Source of the DNA: Heliopora coerulea
Taxonomy: Eukaryota; Cnidaria; Anthozoa; Scleralcyonacea; Helioporidae
Length of the DNA stretch: 64,000 bases
Reading direction: 5' to 3'
NCBI GenBank assembly: GCA_030142905.1
Contig: JASJOG010000185.1
Coordinates: forward strand, 186,001-250,000
The position numbers and the translations under genes are program-made. Positions 13,901 through 27,717 of this stretch are shown piece after piece. A model generated the notes under the pieces. The model had not been told where the DNA came from, made no database searches, and worked only from the letters and a program-made list of their open reading frames with translations. How positions within the stretch are numbered: the stretch's first letter is position 1; each line of letters opens with the position of its first letter.

Positions 13901-16900
13901 TTGGCTAATTTTTACGATATCTATCAGAAGCGAGCAATGTGTTGAGGCCAAGGTTTTCTTTGTTTTTTTTTCAAAACAGTGCTTACACCCAGTTTTTGAA
14001 TGACTTTGAAAAGCTAACAAAAATCAATTAATTTCGTAAGTTTGAAAAGCTAACAAAAATCAGTTAGTTTGTACGAAAGAAATTAGATTATTCGCTGTCA
14101 ATTTCAGTGAAATGGTGGCTAATTTATCTGGGTTACAACACACGGGGCTATGCAAATTGCTATAATCAAGGATCTATTGTTACCAAATATACTGGGTTGT
14201 ACAGGCTTTTTGAGCGTTTATTTCATGTTTCAGACGTGATCTTCATGTGTCCTCGCGTATAACAATCTTGCATGTGGAACAGGAGGTGAGCTTCAGTGGA
14301 CCGAAAAGTATCGTTGCAGTTTACAAAGACGTATTTTGATTGACAACAGTGTTTATTATCGGATATGTAGGTCGTAGGAGATGAAACATCAGCACTGGAT
14401 AGTGTGTTAGAGTGCGATTTGAAAAGAACCAAGCTGTTAAAGGAAGAAAAAGATGTCAGCAGGCTGCTACAGTCAACTAGGTAACTGTTACTCCAGAAGC
14501 CAGTGAACGATAAAGCAAATTCTAAAAAACTTTCCATTCGTCGTCACCCATTATCTATCAAAAGACAAATACACAGATGACGTCCCTGAAACACTGAACC
14601 AATCGCAGCTCTTCGCATTACGTCTCAAGCCAGTGACGTTGATTCGTTTGTACAGATCATAGATTACGTCAGATGACATTTTATTTTTATTTATGCCCCA
14701 AAAGCTTTCCCTGCACTTTCAGTCAACCTTTTAAATATCACTCTTCCCACTGCTTATTGTATAAAACAAATAGATTACATTTTTGTCATTTTCTATGCAG
14801 TTATAGATGCAGAGAATGTGTCATAACGTGAGAAGAAAATCAGTTACCCACTCGACCGTGTATCGTACGCTTCTTTTTTCGTTCTTGCCAGGTTGTAACG
14901 TCATCTGTGCATGTGCAACTGAACTTACGACGACAAAATGAAATGCGTTTGCTAATGAACACTGCACGCCTGCACTTCGGTGTACTACTTTTTATTCTTT
15001 GCATTCGTGTGCATTCAAAACTTTGAGAAATTCTGTTCAAAGTCTCGAGATAAAGAAAGTATGAAAACATTGCTTGTTTATACCAGTAATTTCAATTTGT
15101 TTGCCTCAGCTACTTCAGGTCACCTGATACGTAGCTTCCCTTAATTTGCTGGAAATAAGGAAAAAGTAGTTATATTTTGTTTTATTTCGATGTGATGCGA
15201 ATAAAGATTGTTATTACTAAAAGAAAGTAATCGTTTATTTCTAATTTATATTGTAGTCAAGCACTAAACAATGAAATGTGTGAAAGTCGTCTGGCAGAGG
15301 TAAGAACTGCAAGACAGCGTAAATCTTGCGATCGATCAGTCCAGTTTTCAATTTGGTTTCCTTTATTCATCTATCTTACTTTTTCATTTCGTTCATTTTC
15401 TTTATTTACCATACCATCAAAGATATACGCAGAATTGGAGGAAATTGATTCAGATAAAGCTCCTGCCAGGTGTGTATATTGTTAACTCGTTCATGTGTCT
15501 CACCTCAGTGATAAAGGTTATTACAACACAGTGCAATTACAAATTAAAAATTTTTCGTAGCTCTAAACGCTTGTTTACATCAGTTTCAATTCACTGTGCT
15601 GTAGCCAAGTAAAAAACCATTTTGTTCAAGGTTGATTGTCGTTTAGCCTGCCCACTGTGAACAGCGTAGTGTAAATATTGTCGGTGTAGGGGAGAGCAGC
15701 AGGTGTGTCTTTGAACGTGGAAACTGCACGAGGTACTTTACAACCTAGTCGTGGGTTATCTGTTCCTGTATAGGTTTGTTCTGCTGTCTTTACTTTATCT
15801 CCCACTCATCACAAACGCTACTATTTGCCCACCTGGCAATAACATGGCCAGTTTGCTTCTCTCTACTGAAAGTCACAGATGCTGCTGCTGTGCTTCAGCA
15901 ATTTCCTATTTTTGACATATTTCTTACCTTGATTCATGTGTTAGGGTGCTATTTAGCGCATACTACCGATCAATTTTTTCTTTTTTCTTTTGTAACGTTA
16001 TTGTTAATATGTTGTTACAGGGCATCGGTCATACTGGCTGGACTAGGATTCACACCTCAAATGCAAAGTCAGGCAACGAGGTTTGAGTGTTTTTATTTTA
16101 AATGTTTTAAGGTTGCAGTGTACTGAAGACAATATCTGTTTTCTTGTACAATTTATAGAGAATTCTCTGGTGGTTGGAGAATGAGACTTGCCTTAGCAAG
16201 AGCACTATTTTCAAAGTGGGTACTAAAACTGTTGGTGAATTGAAAGTTGTTTTGGTTTTGCTGTTAATGTTCTTACTCATTTTTTTATATTATCACATAT
16301 TTTACAGGCCTGATCTGTTGCTCTTGGATGGTAGGTAGATCATATCATTAACACATTATCCACAAATTCACTTGTGTTCAACAGTCGTATTCTATTTAAT
16401 ATCATTCGATTCACTAGTTTTGGAATGATTTAAACTGACATTTGATCTGTAGCGGTCTCTGGCGTTAAATTGCAATATAATTTTATATGGAAGTGACTCC
16501 AGGGTGCAAAATAGAACGCATGAAAAATGAGTAGAGATTACATTTCGCATAGCTTTCCCTAAGGATTTCTTTCTGAGCAAGAAGTAAATTACAATTTTTT
16601 CATAATATAATTGCTCATATATTAACTCTATTAACACTTCAAAGGTTGAATTCATTCTTTTTTTATTCGTTGTTCTTTCGTTGTTTTCGCTTTGTTTTCT
16701 CATTTGTTCTTTTGTTCTTGGTGTCCTGTATGCGGGACGCTTACCTTTAAAGCGTTAAGAGTAAAATGTATTAGTTGTTTAAAGCAATTCTAGAATATTG
16801 TCCAAAATCAAGAAGACTAACTGAAAAAAAATTATCATGGAGCTCGTTCTTCCAAAAGCTTAGATGACACTGTGAAACATCAGTTTTGAAGTACCTTGCT

Positions 16901-19900
16901 GGTTGTTAAAGCCACAGCTGGCAATGAGTAAAGCTAGAAATATTTACTTTAAATATATGAAAGAACATCCTGACGTTTGTGGTTCTAACATTAGAGTAGA
17001 AATATTGAAATATAACAATTCTGTTTAGAACCGACGAACATGTTGGATCTGAATGCCATAATATGGTTAGAAAACTATCTACAGGTAGTTTTGGAGCTAC
17101 AATTTTTTAATCCAGTTATACGTGTTATTCTGCAATTTTATTACATTCTTACCACTCTAAATGGACCTCGACTGAAATATATGAAATTCTTGTATTACTT
17201 TAACAGAAATGGCCGTCTACGTTGTTTGTGGTTTCCCACGACAGAAATTTTCTTGATGCTGTTTGTTCGGATATACTTCACATGCATTCATCAAGATTAG
17301 ATAGCTACAGGGGAAATTATGAAGTAAGTATAATGGTGTGTAGCAGCGAGCAAAGCCAAAACAGACACACTGCGTCGTTCTGTTAGTATAGGCAACTCAG
17401 ATGGTGAGCAAGATGTGATAGCATTGTGCACAGTGAACTTGCTATTCACCACTCATGATCCTTGACAACTCAAAAGTGTAGTTGGTGTTTATATAATATT
17501 GCATATAAAAAATAGATTGCGTGATCTGACTTCAAAACATTAGCCTTTGACATCGTGATAAGGTCCGACATGCCGCATTTGAGTTGACTTTTCTGGTAAA
17601 CCCAATGTGGCTATATCCAAAATACTTGAAGATTTTTCTAAGGTGCTGAGACCTGTGAAATATTTGATCTTCCTCCAGTCTCAAAACTAAATTTGATATG
17701 ATTTTGTTCGTAAACGGTTGGAGAGTTAAGGAAGGAATCGTAACCTGTGCGGTAAAAGTGGGTTTTTTTGTTGGTTTTTTTTTTGTTTTGTTTTTATAGA
17801 CATTTGTTAAAACAAAGACAGAAAAATTAAAAAACCAACAACGAGAATATGAAGCTCAACAGCAATACAGAGAGCATTTACAGGTGAACGAAATTAAAAA
17901 GATTGTTATTAGGCAGGTTCTTTAACTTGTGGTCACAGTTGTTCAAACGTCAATTAATCACTGTTCCACGAGCAAGAGTTAGTATGTCTTGGTTAGCTGT
18001 TATATTACTATTTATTCCATGAACAAGCGTCAGTATGTCCTTGTATTTCCGTATGTCCTGGCTCGCTGTTGTATCATTATTTATTCCATGAACAAGAGTC
18101 AGTATGTCCTTGTATTTCCGTATGTCCTGGTTAGCTATTATGTTATTATTTATTCCATGCATAAAAGTTAGTCCATCGTCTTATTTCTGTATGTCCTGGT
18201 TAGCCATTCGACTTGACATTTTACGTTATAAAACATTACCTAATTCAGATAATGTCTCTAAAAAATTCCAGGATAAGAAAAATTGGAATTTTGTAGAAAC
18301 ATTCTGTGAGTTCGGTAAAGGCCAGGATAAAGACCAGGATAATCCAGCAGAGTGGCTAGACCTAAATTTTAGGGACCGTCTTGCAACTCAGAGTACGGGT
18401 ACGTGAAATCTTGGTTCTGGGACTAAGCCAACTTGTTAAATTTTGTATCTTAGGCCCCGTAATATATAACACAGATTTGGGGCATTTTAAGAGGTTTCGT
18501 GTAATATTTCCAGCAATAACATAATCTATCCAGTCAATACTTGGGGGGAAAGGCATATTCCCGCGGTTTCCATCAGCCACGTCATTGAGGGCAAGATTGG
18601 TTTTTAATCCACTGAAGCTATTGCACGTTGTCTTCAGGTATTCATAAATCGGTTTCGTTACAATGCAAACAGAGCCGCTCTCGTCCAAAGTAAATTAAAG
18701 ATATTAGAAAAACTGTAAGTATATATGTACTTCTCTATCTGTATACCGTCACATGATGTGTTTGCTGTTAATGTCAATAAATAAAAGACATCCTTTTTAT
18801 AATAATTTGTTTAGATAATTGATATTCATTTTATATGCTTTATCTTTATTTTAGTCCTGAACTTACTCCCGTGGAAAAAGAAACAGAAGTCATTTTGAGG
18901 TATACTTTGTGACAAACACGTATTAATTTATGCTTTTTACATGATTCTTCAAAATTGAAAACGTTATGAAATGAGGAGGTCAATTTAGAGGTTAGACGAC
19001 CTAAAGTTTCCCATGAATCTTCTTCCGTGCTGCCTGTTTGTCATGGTTGTCTTCTAATGGGTATGTTTCAGAAATATACAACTTTGAATGATAATACAAT
19101 GAGAATTTTGAATTTTGTGCACATAGTGCTTATGGGAGCTTGGTGATTTTACGAATGATATGTGAACGTTCGTTGTGCTCGAACTCACAAATAAAAAAAC
19201 CCCGATTTTTGAGTCACAAACGTGGATCTAACCCGCAACCTTCTGATGACCGGTGAGACGCTCTAACTGTTATGCTACTGAGATTCATATGGCGAGCTGA
19301 GGTGCAGTTCACCATAAGTACTGCCTGTACAACAGCCACGTCATGCTAATATGATCGAATGATATCACAATAACCACGACGAATGTTCACATATCGTCTA
19401 AGATACAATTTTATGCATACGGGTACGTTAGCTGTGTGGTATATAATTATATTTACAGAGGTGCGCACTTATTTCGAGGAGGGTATTCCAATTTACTGAA
19501 ATTTGGCAGTCATGAGTGTCGGATAAGTTGTATAATTTTCATCCCAGTTTCAATTTTAATTACAGCATGGGTGTGGTCTTTACCACGACGTGTTTTTTTT
19601 ACAACAACATTTACGTTAGTTTTTAAATTCCCAGCAACAAGGGTATTTCAATATGCTAAATGTGGATCTTAACTTATGTATCTAAAATTCCTGTAATAAT
19701 GTTTCTGATTTTTATGTTTTTTTAAACAATCTAACTGAAGGTTGTTTGAGTTAGTGATAGCTGTAAGTAAATTAGGTGTACAAAAATTTGATTTTCTTAT
19801 CTCGTTAAGGTTTCCTGATTGTGAAGATCTTTCACCACCAATCCTTCAACTAGACGAGGTATTTCATTAATGAGGTGGTTTAAAGTTGTGTTACATTGCA

Positions 19901-21303
19901 TGATTTTTAATAACCTTTTTTAAATCAACATGTTGCCTCAAAAAATGTTAAAATCGTTCTCAAGTTCTATGTTACGCGCCTCAATCTAATATATGCAAAG
20001 TTTGCTGCATGAAAACTTTCGTCTTATGCTAACGGCTTCCTCTTACTTCGTTTGTTGTATCACCTTTTGAAAATCTGTATGATGATTATGAAACTGGTGC
20101 ATACTTAAGTAGAAATCATATTCTACTGTTAAGGATCACACCTCCGTGTTTCAGTCCTGAAAGTGTTAGAGAGAACTCTGTTTTCTTTGTTGTAACACAA
20201 GAAGACCGAGGTTTCTTTTGTTCGCGTTTACTGAGACTGGAGACGTCAGCATGCCAAATACGTCTTACTGGAAAAAGTTATTTGTAAAAACTTATTTAGA
20301 TAGTAATATATATTTACTATTTATTGACCGAGCGTGAGGTCTGTACTAGTGAAATATCGGACCGATGTTTTTAACAAAAGCAGAGAGCAAAAACAAAAGT
20401 CTGATATTTTACCAGTACGGACCGAACAAGTGAGGTCAATAAGCACTTTATTATATCGCTTTACTCACATAGAATTGATAAGTGCGAAGGTAGAAAACGA
20501 TAGAATAGCTTGTAGTTTTGTCGTCATTTCATATAGTATTTCTTTACCAACTTCACTCTACCAAGCTACCGTTTCTTTTCTGATTGTTCATAATACCTTT
20601 TCACTTCATATTTTGTCAAAATTTATAGTTTTTATTCGACATAAGCAAGGCTTTCTTAATTCCCTCCTGAGCGGACAATACGGGAAATATCCGACCGCTT
20701 GTGAGCCAATCAACTTGGAGGATATCCGCATTCGAACTGCTCGCTGCCACAGCCATGTAATAAATTTAGATTATTAACTCACACTTTGTTTTTATTTTCT
20801 AGGTTTCATTTTACTATACTGCTGACAAAATTATTTTTGAAAACGTGTGCATGTCAGCAACCATGCAATCAAAAATTGCAATTGTGAGTATTGATTCAAG
20901 AAGCTTGAAAAGAGGCTCGTTAGTTGCCAGAGACGTGGTTTAGTGCAGTTCTCCCAATCAAACTTGACTAATACAAAATGATCTGTATCTTTTATAGGTT
21001 GGAGAAAACGGAGCTGGAAAAACAACGTTATTAAAAATTTTGCTTGGTGAATTGGAACCTGTAAGAGGCATTAGACACGTGCACAGGTATTTCGACGTTG
21101 TTAGCCACGTCGCAATTAATTTCTTTAATTTCCAGTAATTCTTTAGTGGCAATAAAAGTGTTGTTTTAACCCTGCAAACGCCGCGGCAGGTTTATCCTAG
21201 GGAAATCAGCAAATCAAGCACAAAAAACTGAACCTTCCTGTTGTCTGAAGATTGTCCTCTCAGTGGCGTGAAACTCTGAGTAACAACAAACAGTTTTAAG
21301 TTT

Positions 21304-21338
<35 letters not shown>

Positions 21339-24300
21339 AGACAAGTAGCAAGTTCAGGATCATATGAGTAGAGTGCTCAATACCGGGTTAGAGCGGAATA
21401 GTGCTACAAAAGGAACAAACTTGAATTACTTCATTTAAACATTAATCACTACCAATTTGTTTCGTATGGCAAGTGGAGCTTACCACACTCGTCAGGTGAT
21501 TATCGTGTTTGATGTTATGCCCAGGTAACTGGAAACTATATACGTATAGAACTTGATCCATTGCGCGAATGACGTCGTGAGAATGGTATGTGATTGCGGT
21601 TTACAGGGTTATGAATAATTAGCTGCTTAGACGCGTTAAAGGCTGTCCGGTTATTGGCTGCTTAGCAAGTATTTTTTTCGATGTCTACATGTCGATATAA
21701 GTTCGTTCCTAGTGTTCAGTGAGCTTAGTTCTGGATCGCAAATTATAATAAACTTTTCATACAGGCAAAGGTTACATCTTTTGGTTTTGTTGGAATAGGG
21801 CCTACACTGTTTAAATATTGTCCATTTGAACGAGTGCTAGACGTTTGACTCTTAAGTTCCAAATATATTTACTAAGTTCAGTAGCATGTTTGCGTTTCGG
21901 ATTTCTGAAAGAGCTGGTGTAGTTGTGGATCTTGTTTTGAATGTGCCCTCAGTGAGTCCGACGTAGGTTTTTATCTTCCCCTCTTCCCGGAGAGTGGGAA
22001 AGTTTTTTTATGGCGGCAATTGCACTCTAGAGTTGCAGCTGGGTTACTTCGGTTTTCTTTGATTAGCAAAGACTTGCTGTGCGCTGAGATGATGTTTTGA
22101 ATGCTGGGCATGCAGCTATAGCTTAAATTTAGGGTGTTCTTGATGAATATTTTACGTACGGGGTGGCTCTGTGGGAAGCATTCGTCGATCGTTTGAAGGA
22201 ATCTAAGACCGATGTTAGTGGTAAAGTTGGCGCTGTAAGGCGGGTTAAACTATATGATGTTTCTGCTTCTCGGGTGCTTTGGTTTTGGTGGCTGTGGGTT
22301 AAAACTAAGTTTATAGTCGTATCCGCTTCTTTTGAGGGTTTCCTGGTACGGGGGAATGTCTGTGTCAAACGACTGCTTATCTGAAGAGATGATAGAAACC
22401 CTTTGGTTGATGGTCTCAAAGGATCGAAACTAACCCCGGAATTCGGAAACAGCATTGGTCTATACAGAGACGACGGTCTAGCTGCATTCGACAAAACACC
22501 CAGAGAAACAGAAAACGTCAAAAAAAAAACATATTTGTAAAATCTTCAACGACCACAATCTGAAGTTCACCAAAGAAGCTAACAAAAAATGTGTCAACTA
22601 CCTAGATATCACACTAGATTTAAGAATCGGAACCTACAAACCATTCACCAAACCCGGAAACATTCCACAGTACGTTAACCGCCACAGCAACCACCCACCA
22701 TCAGTACTCCGCAGCGTACCAGAGGCCATCAACAAAAGGCTTTCTAACATCTCTTCAGATGAGCAATCGTTTGACACAGACATTCCCCCGTACCAGGAAA
22801 CCCTCAAAAGAAGCGGATACGACTATAAACTTAGTTTTAACCCACAGCCACCAAAACCAAAGCGCCCGAGAAGCAGAAACATCGTATGGTTTAACCCGCC
22901 TTACAGCGCCAACTTTACCACTAACATCGGTCTTAGATTCCTTCAAACGATCGACGAATGCTTCCCACAGAGCCACCCCGTACGCAAAATGTTCAACAAG
23001 AACACCCTAAAGTTAAGCTATAGCTGCATGCCCAGCATTCAAAACATCATCTCAGCGCACAAGTCTTTGCTAATCAAAGAAAACCGAAGCAACGTAGCTG
23101 CAACTCAAGAGTGCAATTGCCGCCGTAAGGAAATCTGCCCACTCTCCGGGAAATGCCAATCAGAAGGGATTGTTTACCAAGCTACAGTCACGAGAGAAGA
23201 CAACGGGGAAGACAAAAACCTACGTCGGACTCACTGAGGGCACATTCAAAACAAGATCCACAACCACACCAGCTTTTTCAGAAATCCGAAACGCAAACAT
23301 GCTACTGAACTTAGTAAATATATTTGGAACTTAAGAGTCAAACGTCTAGCACTCGTTCAAATGGACAATATTTAAACAGTGTAGGCCCTATTCCAACAAA
23401 ACCAGAAGATGTAACCTTTGCCTGTATGAAAAGTTTATTATAATTTGCGATCCAGAACTAAACTCACTGAACACTAGGAACGAACTTATATCGACATGTA
23501 GACATCGAAAAAAATACTTGCTAAGCAGCCAATAACCGGACAGCCTTTAACGCGTCTAAGCAGCAAATTATTCATAACCCTGTAAACCGCAATCACATAC
23601 CATTCTCACGACGTCATTCGCGCAATGGATCAAGTTCTATACGTATATAGTTTCCAGTTACCTGGGCATAACATCAAACACGATAATCACCTGACGAGTG
23701 TGGTAAGCTCCACTTGCCATACGAAACAAATTGGTAGTGATTAAAGTTTAAATGAAGTAATTCATGTTTGTCCTTTTGTCGTACTATATATATATATACA
23801 TACATATATATATATATATAACGAGGAAAGTGTTGGTTTACGAAATGTTCAATACCATATAAGTAGAGCAAATAGTAATAGTAATAGTATTTCACTTACC
23901 TCAAAGCCGCAACAGTCTGTTTCATTAGTGGGGAATCTTCAGGCTTTTCCGCCTGAAGATTCCCCACGGATGAAATAGACTGTTGCGGCTTTGAGGTAAG
24001 CGAAATACCATTACTATTTTATATACATATATATAATCATAAAACCAAGCCAAACCTTGAGTTTAAAAAAAATATATAATCATGTGTTGGTCAACACAAA
24101 ATCAGCGGCGTCCCGACTCTATTTAGCCCAATTGAAACTCACTGCAACATTCAACAAACTAAACAAGGCGAACTAACTTGCATCCATCGGACTTTCAAGA
24201 ACAACTACCCTAAGAACTTCATCAACAAATTCAGAATACCAAGACAACGGAAACTGACCAACACAACACAACTTCCAGACCAGGAGAAGCAACAAAAGAA

Positions 24301-27300
24301 AACACCCCTACCTTATATCCGGACCGTGTCGAAAATAACAGCCAGACTACTCAGACAACATCACATAGAGATAGCACATAAACCATCACGCAAGTTGGCG
24401 ACCAACTTCATTAAACACAGGACCCTATCAGCAATTCAGACCGACGCAACGCCATTTATATGTTCCCCTGCCGCAACTGTGACAAACAATACATTGAAGA
24501 AACATCGAAGAAAATCGAAACGCGACTGACTGAACACAAAAACCCTATCAGACGACATGACCCAAGATCTCTTCCAGCAACACACGCAGACGACAATGGA
24601 CACAAGTTCGACTGGTCACAAACCAAATTACTTGGACAGGCCTCCACAAGACATGCGCGCGAGTTTAAGGAAGCATGGCACAGTATGGACAAATCAACAA
24701 TAAATCGACACATTGACATTCCTACGATATACCACCAATTGAAACACTAAAAACAACACCATCCCTCCGACCCGCCAAACTTGTGTGCCACATTTCTTGT
24801 ATTGTTATGTTTCTTGATGTATGTTTTCTTTTTTTGAGTTTAGAAATTTGAAAATTGGTTATTTTAGCCAGCACCATGTTGACCAGCTAACCATGAACCA
24901 AAACTCAGTAGAATTGCTCCAGTCTAGATTTCCTGGTAATATTTCAATACTCTGTCATTTTCTGTTAATGTAACACTGAAACTCTTTGGAGTGTGCTCTA
25001 GTATATCCCGTAATAGTTACAATACTGTTGCCTTAGGTAATCGTGGTCTTAGGTAATTTGGCGCTTGCAAAGACTACCTCACGCGTTATTAGACTTAGAC
25101 GAGGAATTCTTACACTTTAAAAATGTTTCGTCTTCGGAAACTACTTTCAAACGTTTTTCATATTGAGGAAAAGTTGCGAATAATAATACAAAGAGAAGAG
25201 ACTGTTGTTGTTTTCATATTGTTAATGGTTTTTGACTTATTTAAACAGATTAGCCTCATCATTCGCCTACTTAGCCTCATCATTCGCCTACTTAGCCTCA
25301 TCATTCACCTACTTAGCCAAAAGAATTTAGTCATAAACGGCTTGCAAAGACGGAAAGTTTGATTCAATTTATTTAGTATATTCGGTTTGTTTCACATTAT
25401 ATTTATTTATTTTAGGGAAGCCTGAAGAAGAGTATCGAAGGCAGCTTGGTTCGTTTGGAATTTCAGGAGAACTTGCTTTACGTTCTATCGAGAGTTTATC
25501 AGGAGGTCAAAAGAGTCGCGTGGCGTTTGCAGTTCTGGCCATGACCAGGTAATTTCTGTGGTTTTCTAGAAGTTTGTTGGTAATTGTTTAGGCTCGCTAT
25601 GTAAAGGACAATGAATACCTTTGCGTTCCCGGGACAAAAATTTGAAAATGTCCCACCGGGAAAAATCATGAAGTAACGGGAGGTTACTCGTAGAAAACCA
25701 TTGCAATGGTGTTAAAGATGGTATTTGCTTATTCTGGCTTACGTTACTGTTACGTCTAGCGAACTGAGACAATACAGAAGCGTTCATATTTTCTTAGTGG
25801 AGATTCAAATGTACTATTGACCATTTACCAAAGCGTGTCCCACGTTCAAAGCTTTTGCTTCAAAGATCGGACGAGTGCAGTTGGTGGTTGGGAGGGTTAC
25901 TATGCGAAATGTGGTGTGATACGTTGTCAGCACACCAGGTTCTTTAATATTACAGCTTGGAAGATCTGTGGAGTGCCAAAACAAGTGAAAAAAGATCAAA
26001 TTTCCGAAATCCTTACAAAACTGCTTGTCGATAAGTTATGGGGGATAAAACTAAGAAACTACTTGGATTCATGCATGTTTATCAGTTAAAACAACACATC
26101 AAAGAGCCTACTCGTATAACAGCTAACACAAAAACGTTAATAGATGTTATTATTACTCAGATGGGAAATAGAACTGCTACTGCTTCTGGAGTCATACATT
26201 TGGGGATTAGCGATCATAGCCTGGTATACATGTGCCGTAAAATTAGTGCACAGAGAGATAAACCAAAATTTATCGAAACAAGGCAATTTAAAAAATTTAG
26301 CAGGGAAGTGTTTGAAAATGATCTAAAACGAGCCTTCAAATAACTGCAATCTTCTCCGATTTAATGACCCAAATGACGCTTGGAGTGCGGTGAAAGCTAT
26401 ATTTCTTTCCCTAGCCGCAATATTTCGTAATATTTCGTGTGGCATTCCGCAAGGGTCCAATCTCGGACCACTTCTATTTACGATTTACATAAACGACTTG
26501 CCAAATATCTTACAAATGACCGAACCTATTATGTTTGCAGATGATACAAGTCTAACTGCAACTAGACAGACTGTCTCTGAAATTGAATACAAGCTAGGGA
26601 TAGACATTGTTAATGTTAAAAGATGGTTAGACCCCAACAAATTAACTTTGAATAAAGGAAAAACAGAGTACATGCTTGTCGGCTCGAGAAAGCGTTTAGA
26701 ACAGTTAGAAAGTGAAACTGTAATTAAAATTGGAGACCATGCGATCAAAAGAGTCTATAAGAAAAAAGTGCTCGGGGTAATAATCGAAGATAAATTACAA
26801 TGGACGAAGCATGTAGAAGAACAATGCAAAAAGATTTCTTGTTCTATAGCCGTACTTAGAAAAGTAAAACCCTGTGTCCCCCAAGCAACTTTAGTGACTA
26901 TATACAAGACATTTGTACTTCCTTATTTTAATTACTGCTCTACTGTATGGCACGATGGTAACCAAGCGAACCTTAAGAAAATGGCTAAATTTCAAAAGCG
27001 TGTGCCCCGAGTCACGACTGGTTTAGGCTATGAAAAGAGATCTTCCAATATTTTTCAAATGCTTAATTGGACCCCTATCCAGTCATTATTAAGAAATAGA
27101 GAACTTATTATGATGTTCAAAGTGCTTAAGGGTGTGGCTCCAGAATACTTAACACAGATGTTTAAGGTCTCTACTAACCACATGTATGACTTACGAAGTA
27201 ATCATAAAACGCTCTATTTGCAAGTCTAAAACAAATTTCCTAAAACGGAGCTTTGCTTACAGGGGAGCTGCTTTATGAAATGAAACCTTAGCAGGCAAAG

Positions 27301-27570
27301 CTCCAATTACAAAATTAAATGAAATCACTGTCAAAGCCTTTAAGAGAGTGATCAATGATGTATGCAATTGAGCCGGGACAATAATAATATCACACAATAG
27401 TTTTCTGTAGAGTAATATTGTAAGTTTGTAAACTAGTATTGTATATAGTTGTTATATAGTTGTTTATATATTGACAGTTTGTAATTAGTATCGTATATAG
27501 CTGTTCATAACTTAACACGACCCTTTGAAAAACAGGAAACTGAAAGGCCACCGTGTGTAAATAAGTTTAA

Positions 27571-27614
<44 letters not shown>

Positions 27615-27667
27615 CATTATTGAGGAAAGTCAGCTCATACGAGCCAATGAGGTCGTTCCAAATTGCC

Positions 27668-27717
<50 letters not shown>

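Noticed and set aside
15776..16126. 116-codon frame overlapping ABCF3 exon 12
   Set aside because: It happens to share the frame of exon 12 (16021-16080) but runs through intron sequence on both sides of clear splice sites.
20334..20777. 147-codon open frame in ABCF3 intron 20
   Set aside because: It has no domain, begins within an imperfect inverted repeat, and has a composition like non-coding A/T-rich DNA.
22129..23010. Pairs of open frames with identical products on opposite strands
   Set aside because: They reflect the Penelope-like inverted repeat. The coding sense is the one that gives the FNPPYS and CNCRRKE motifs; the opposite-strand frames are shadows.
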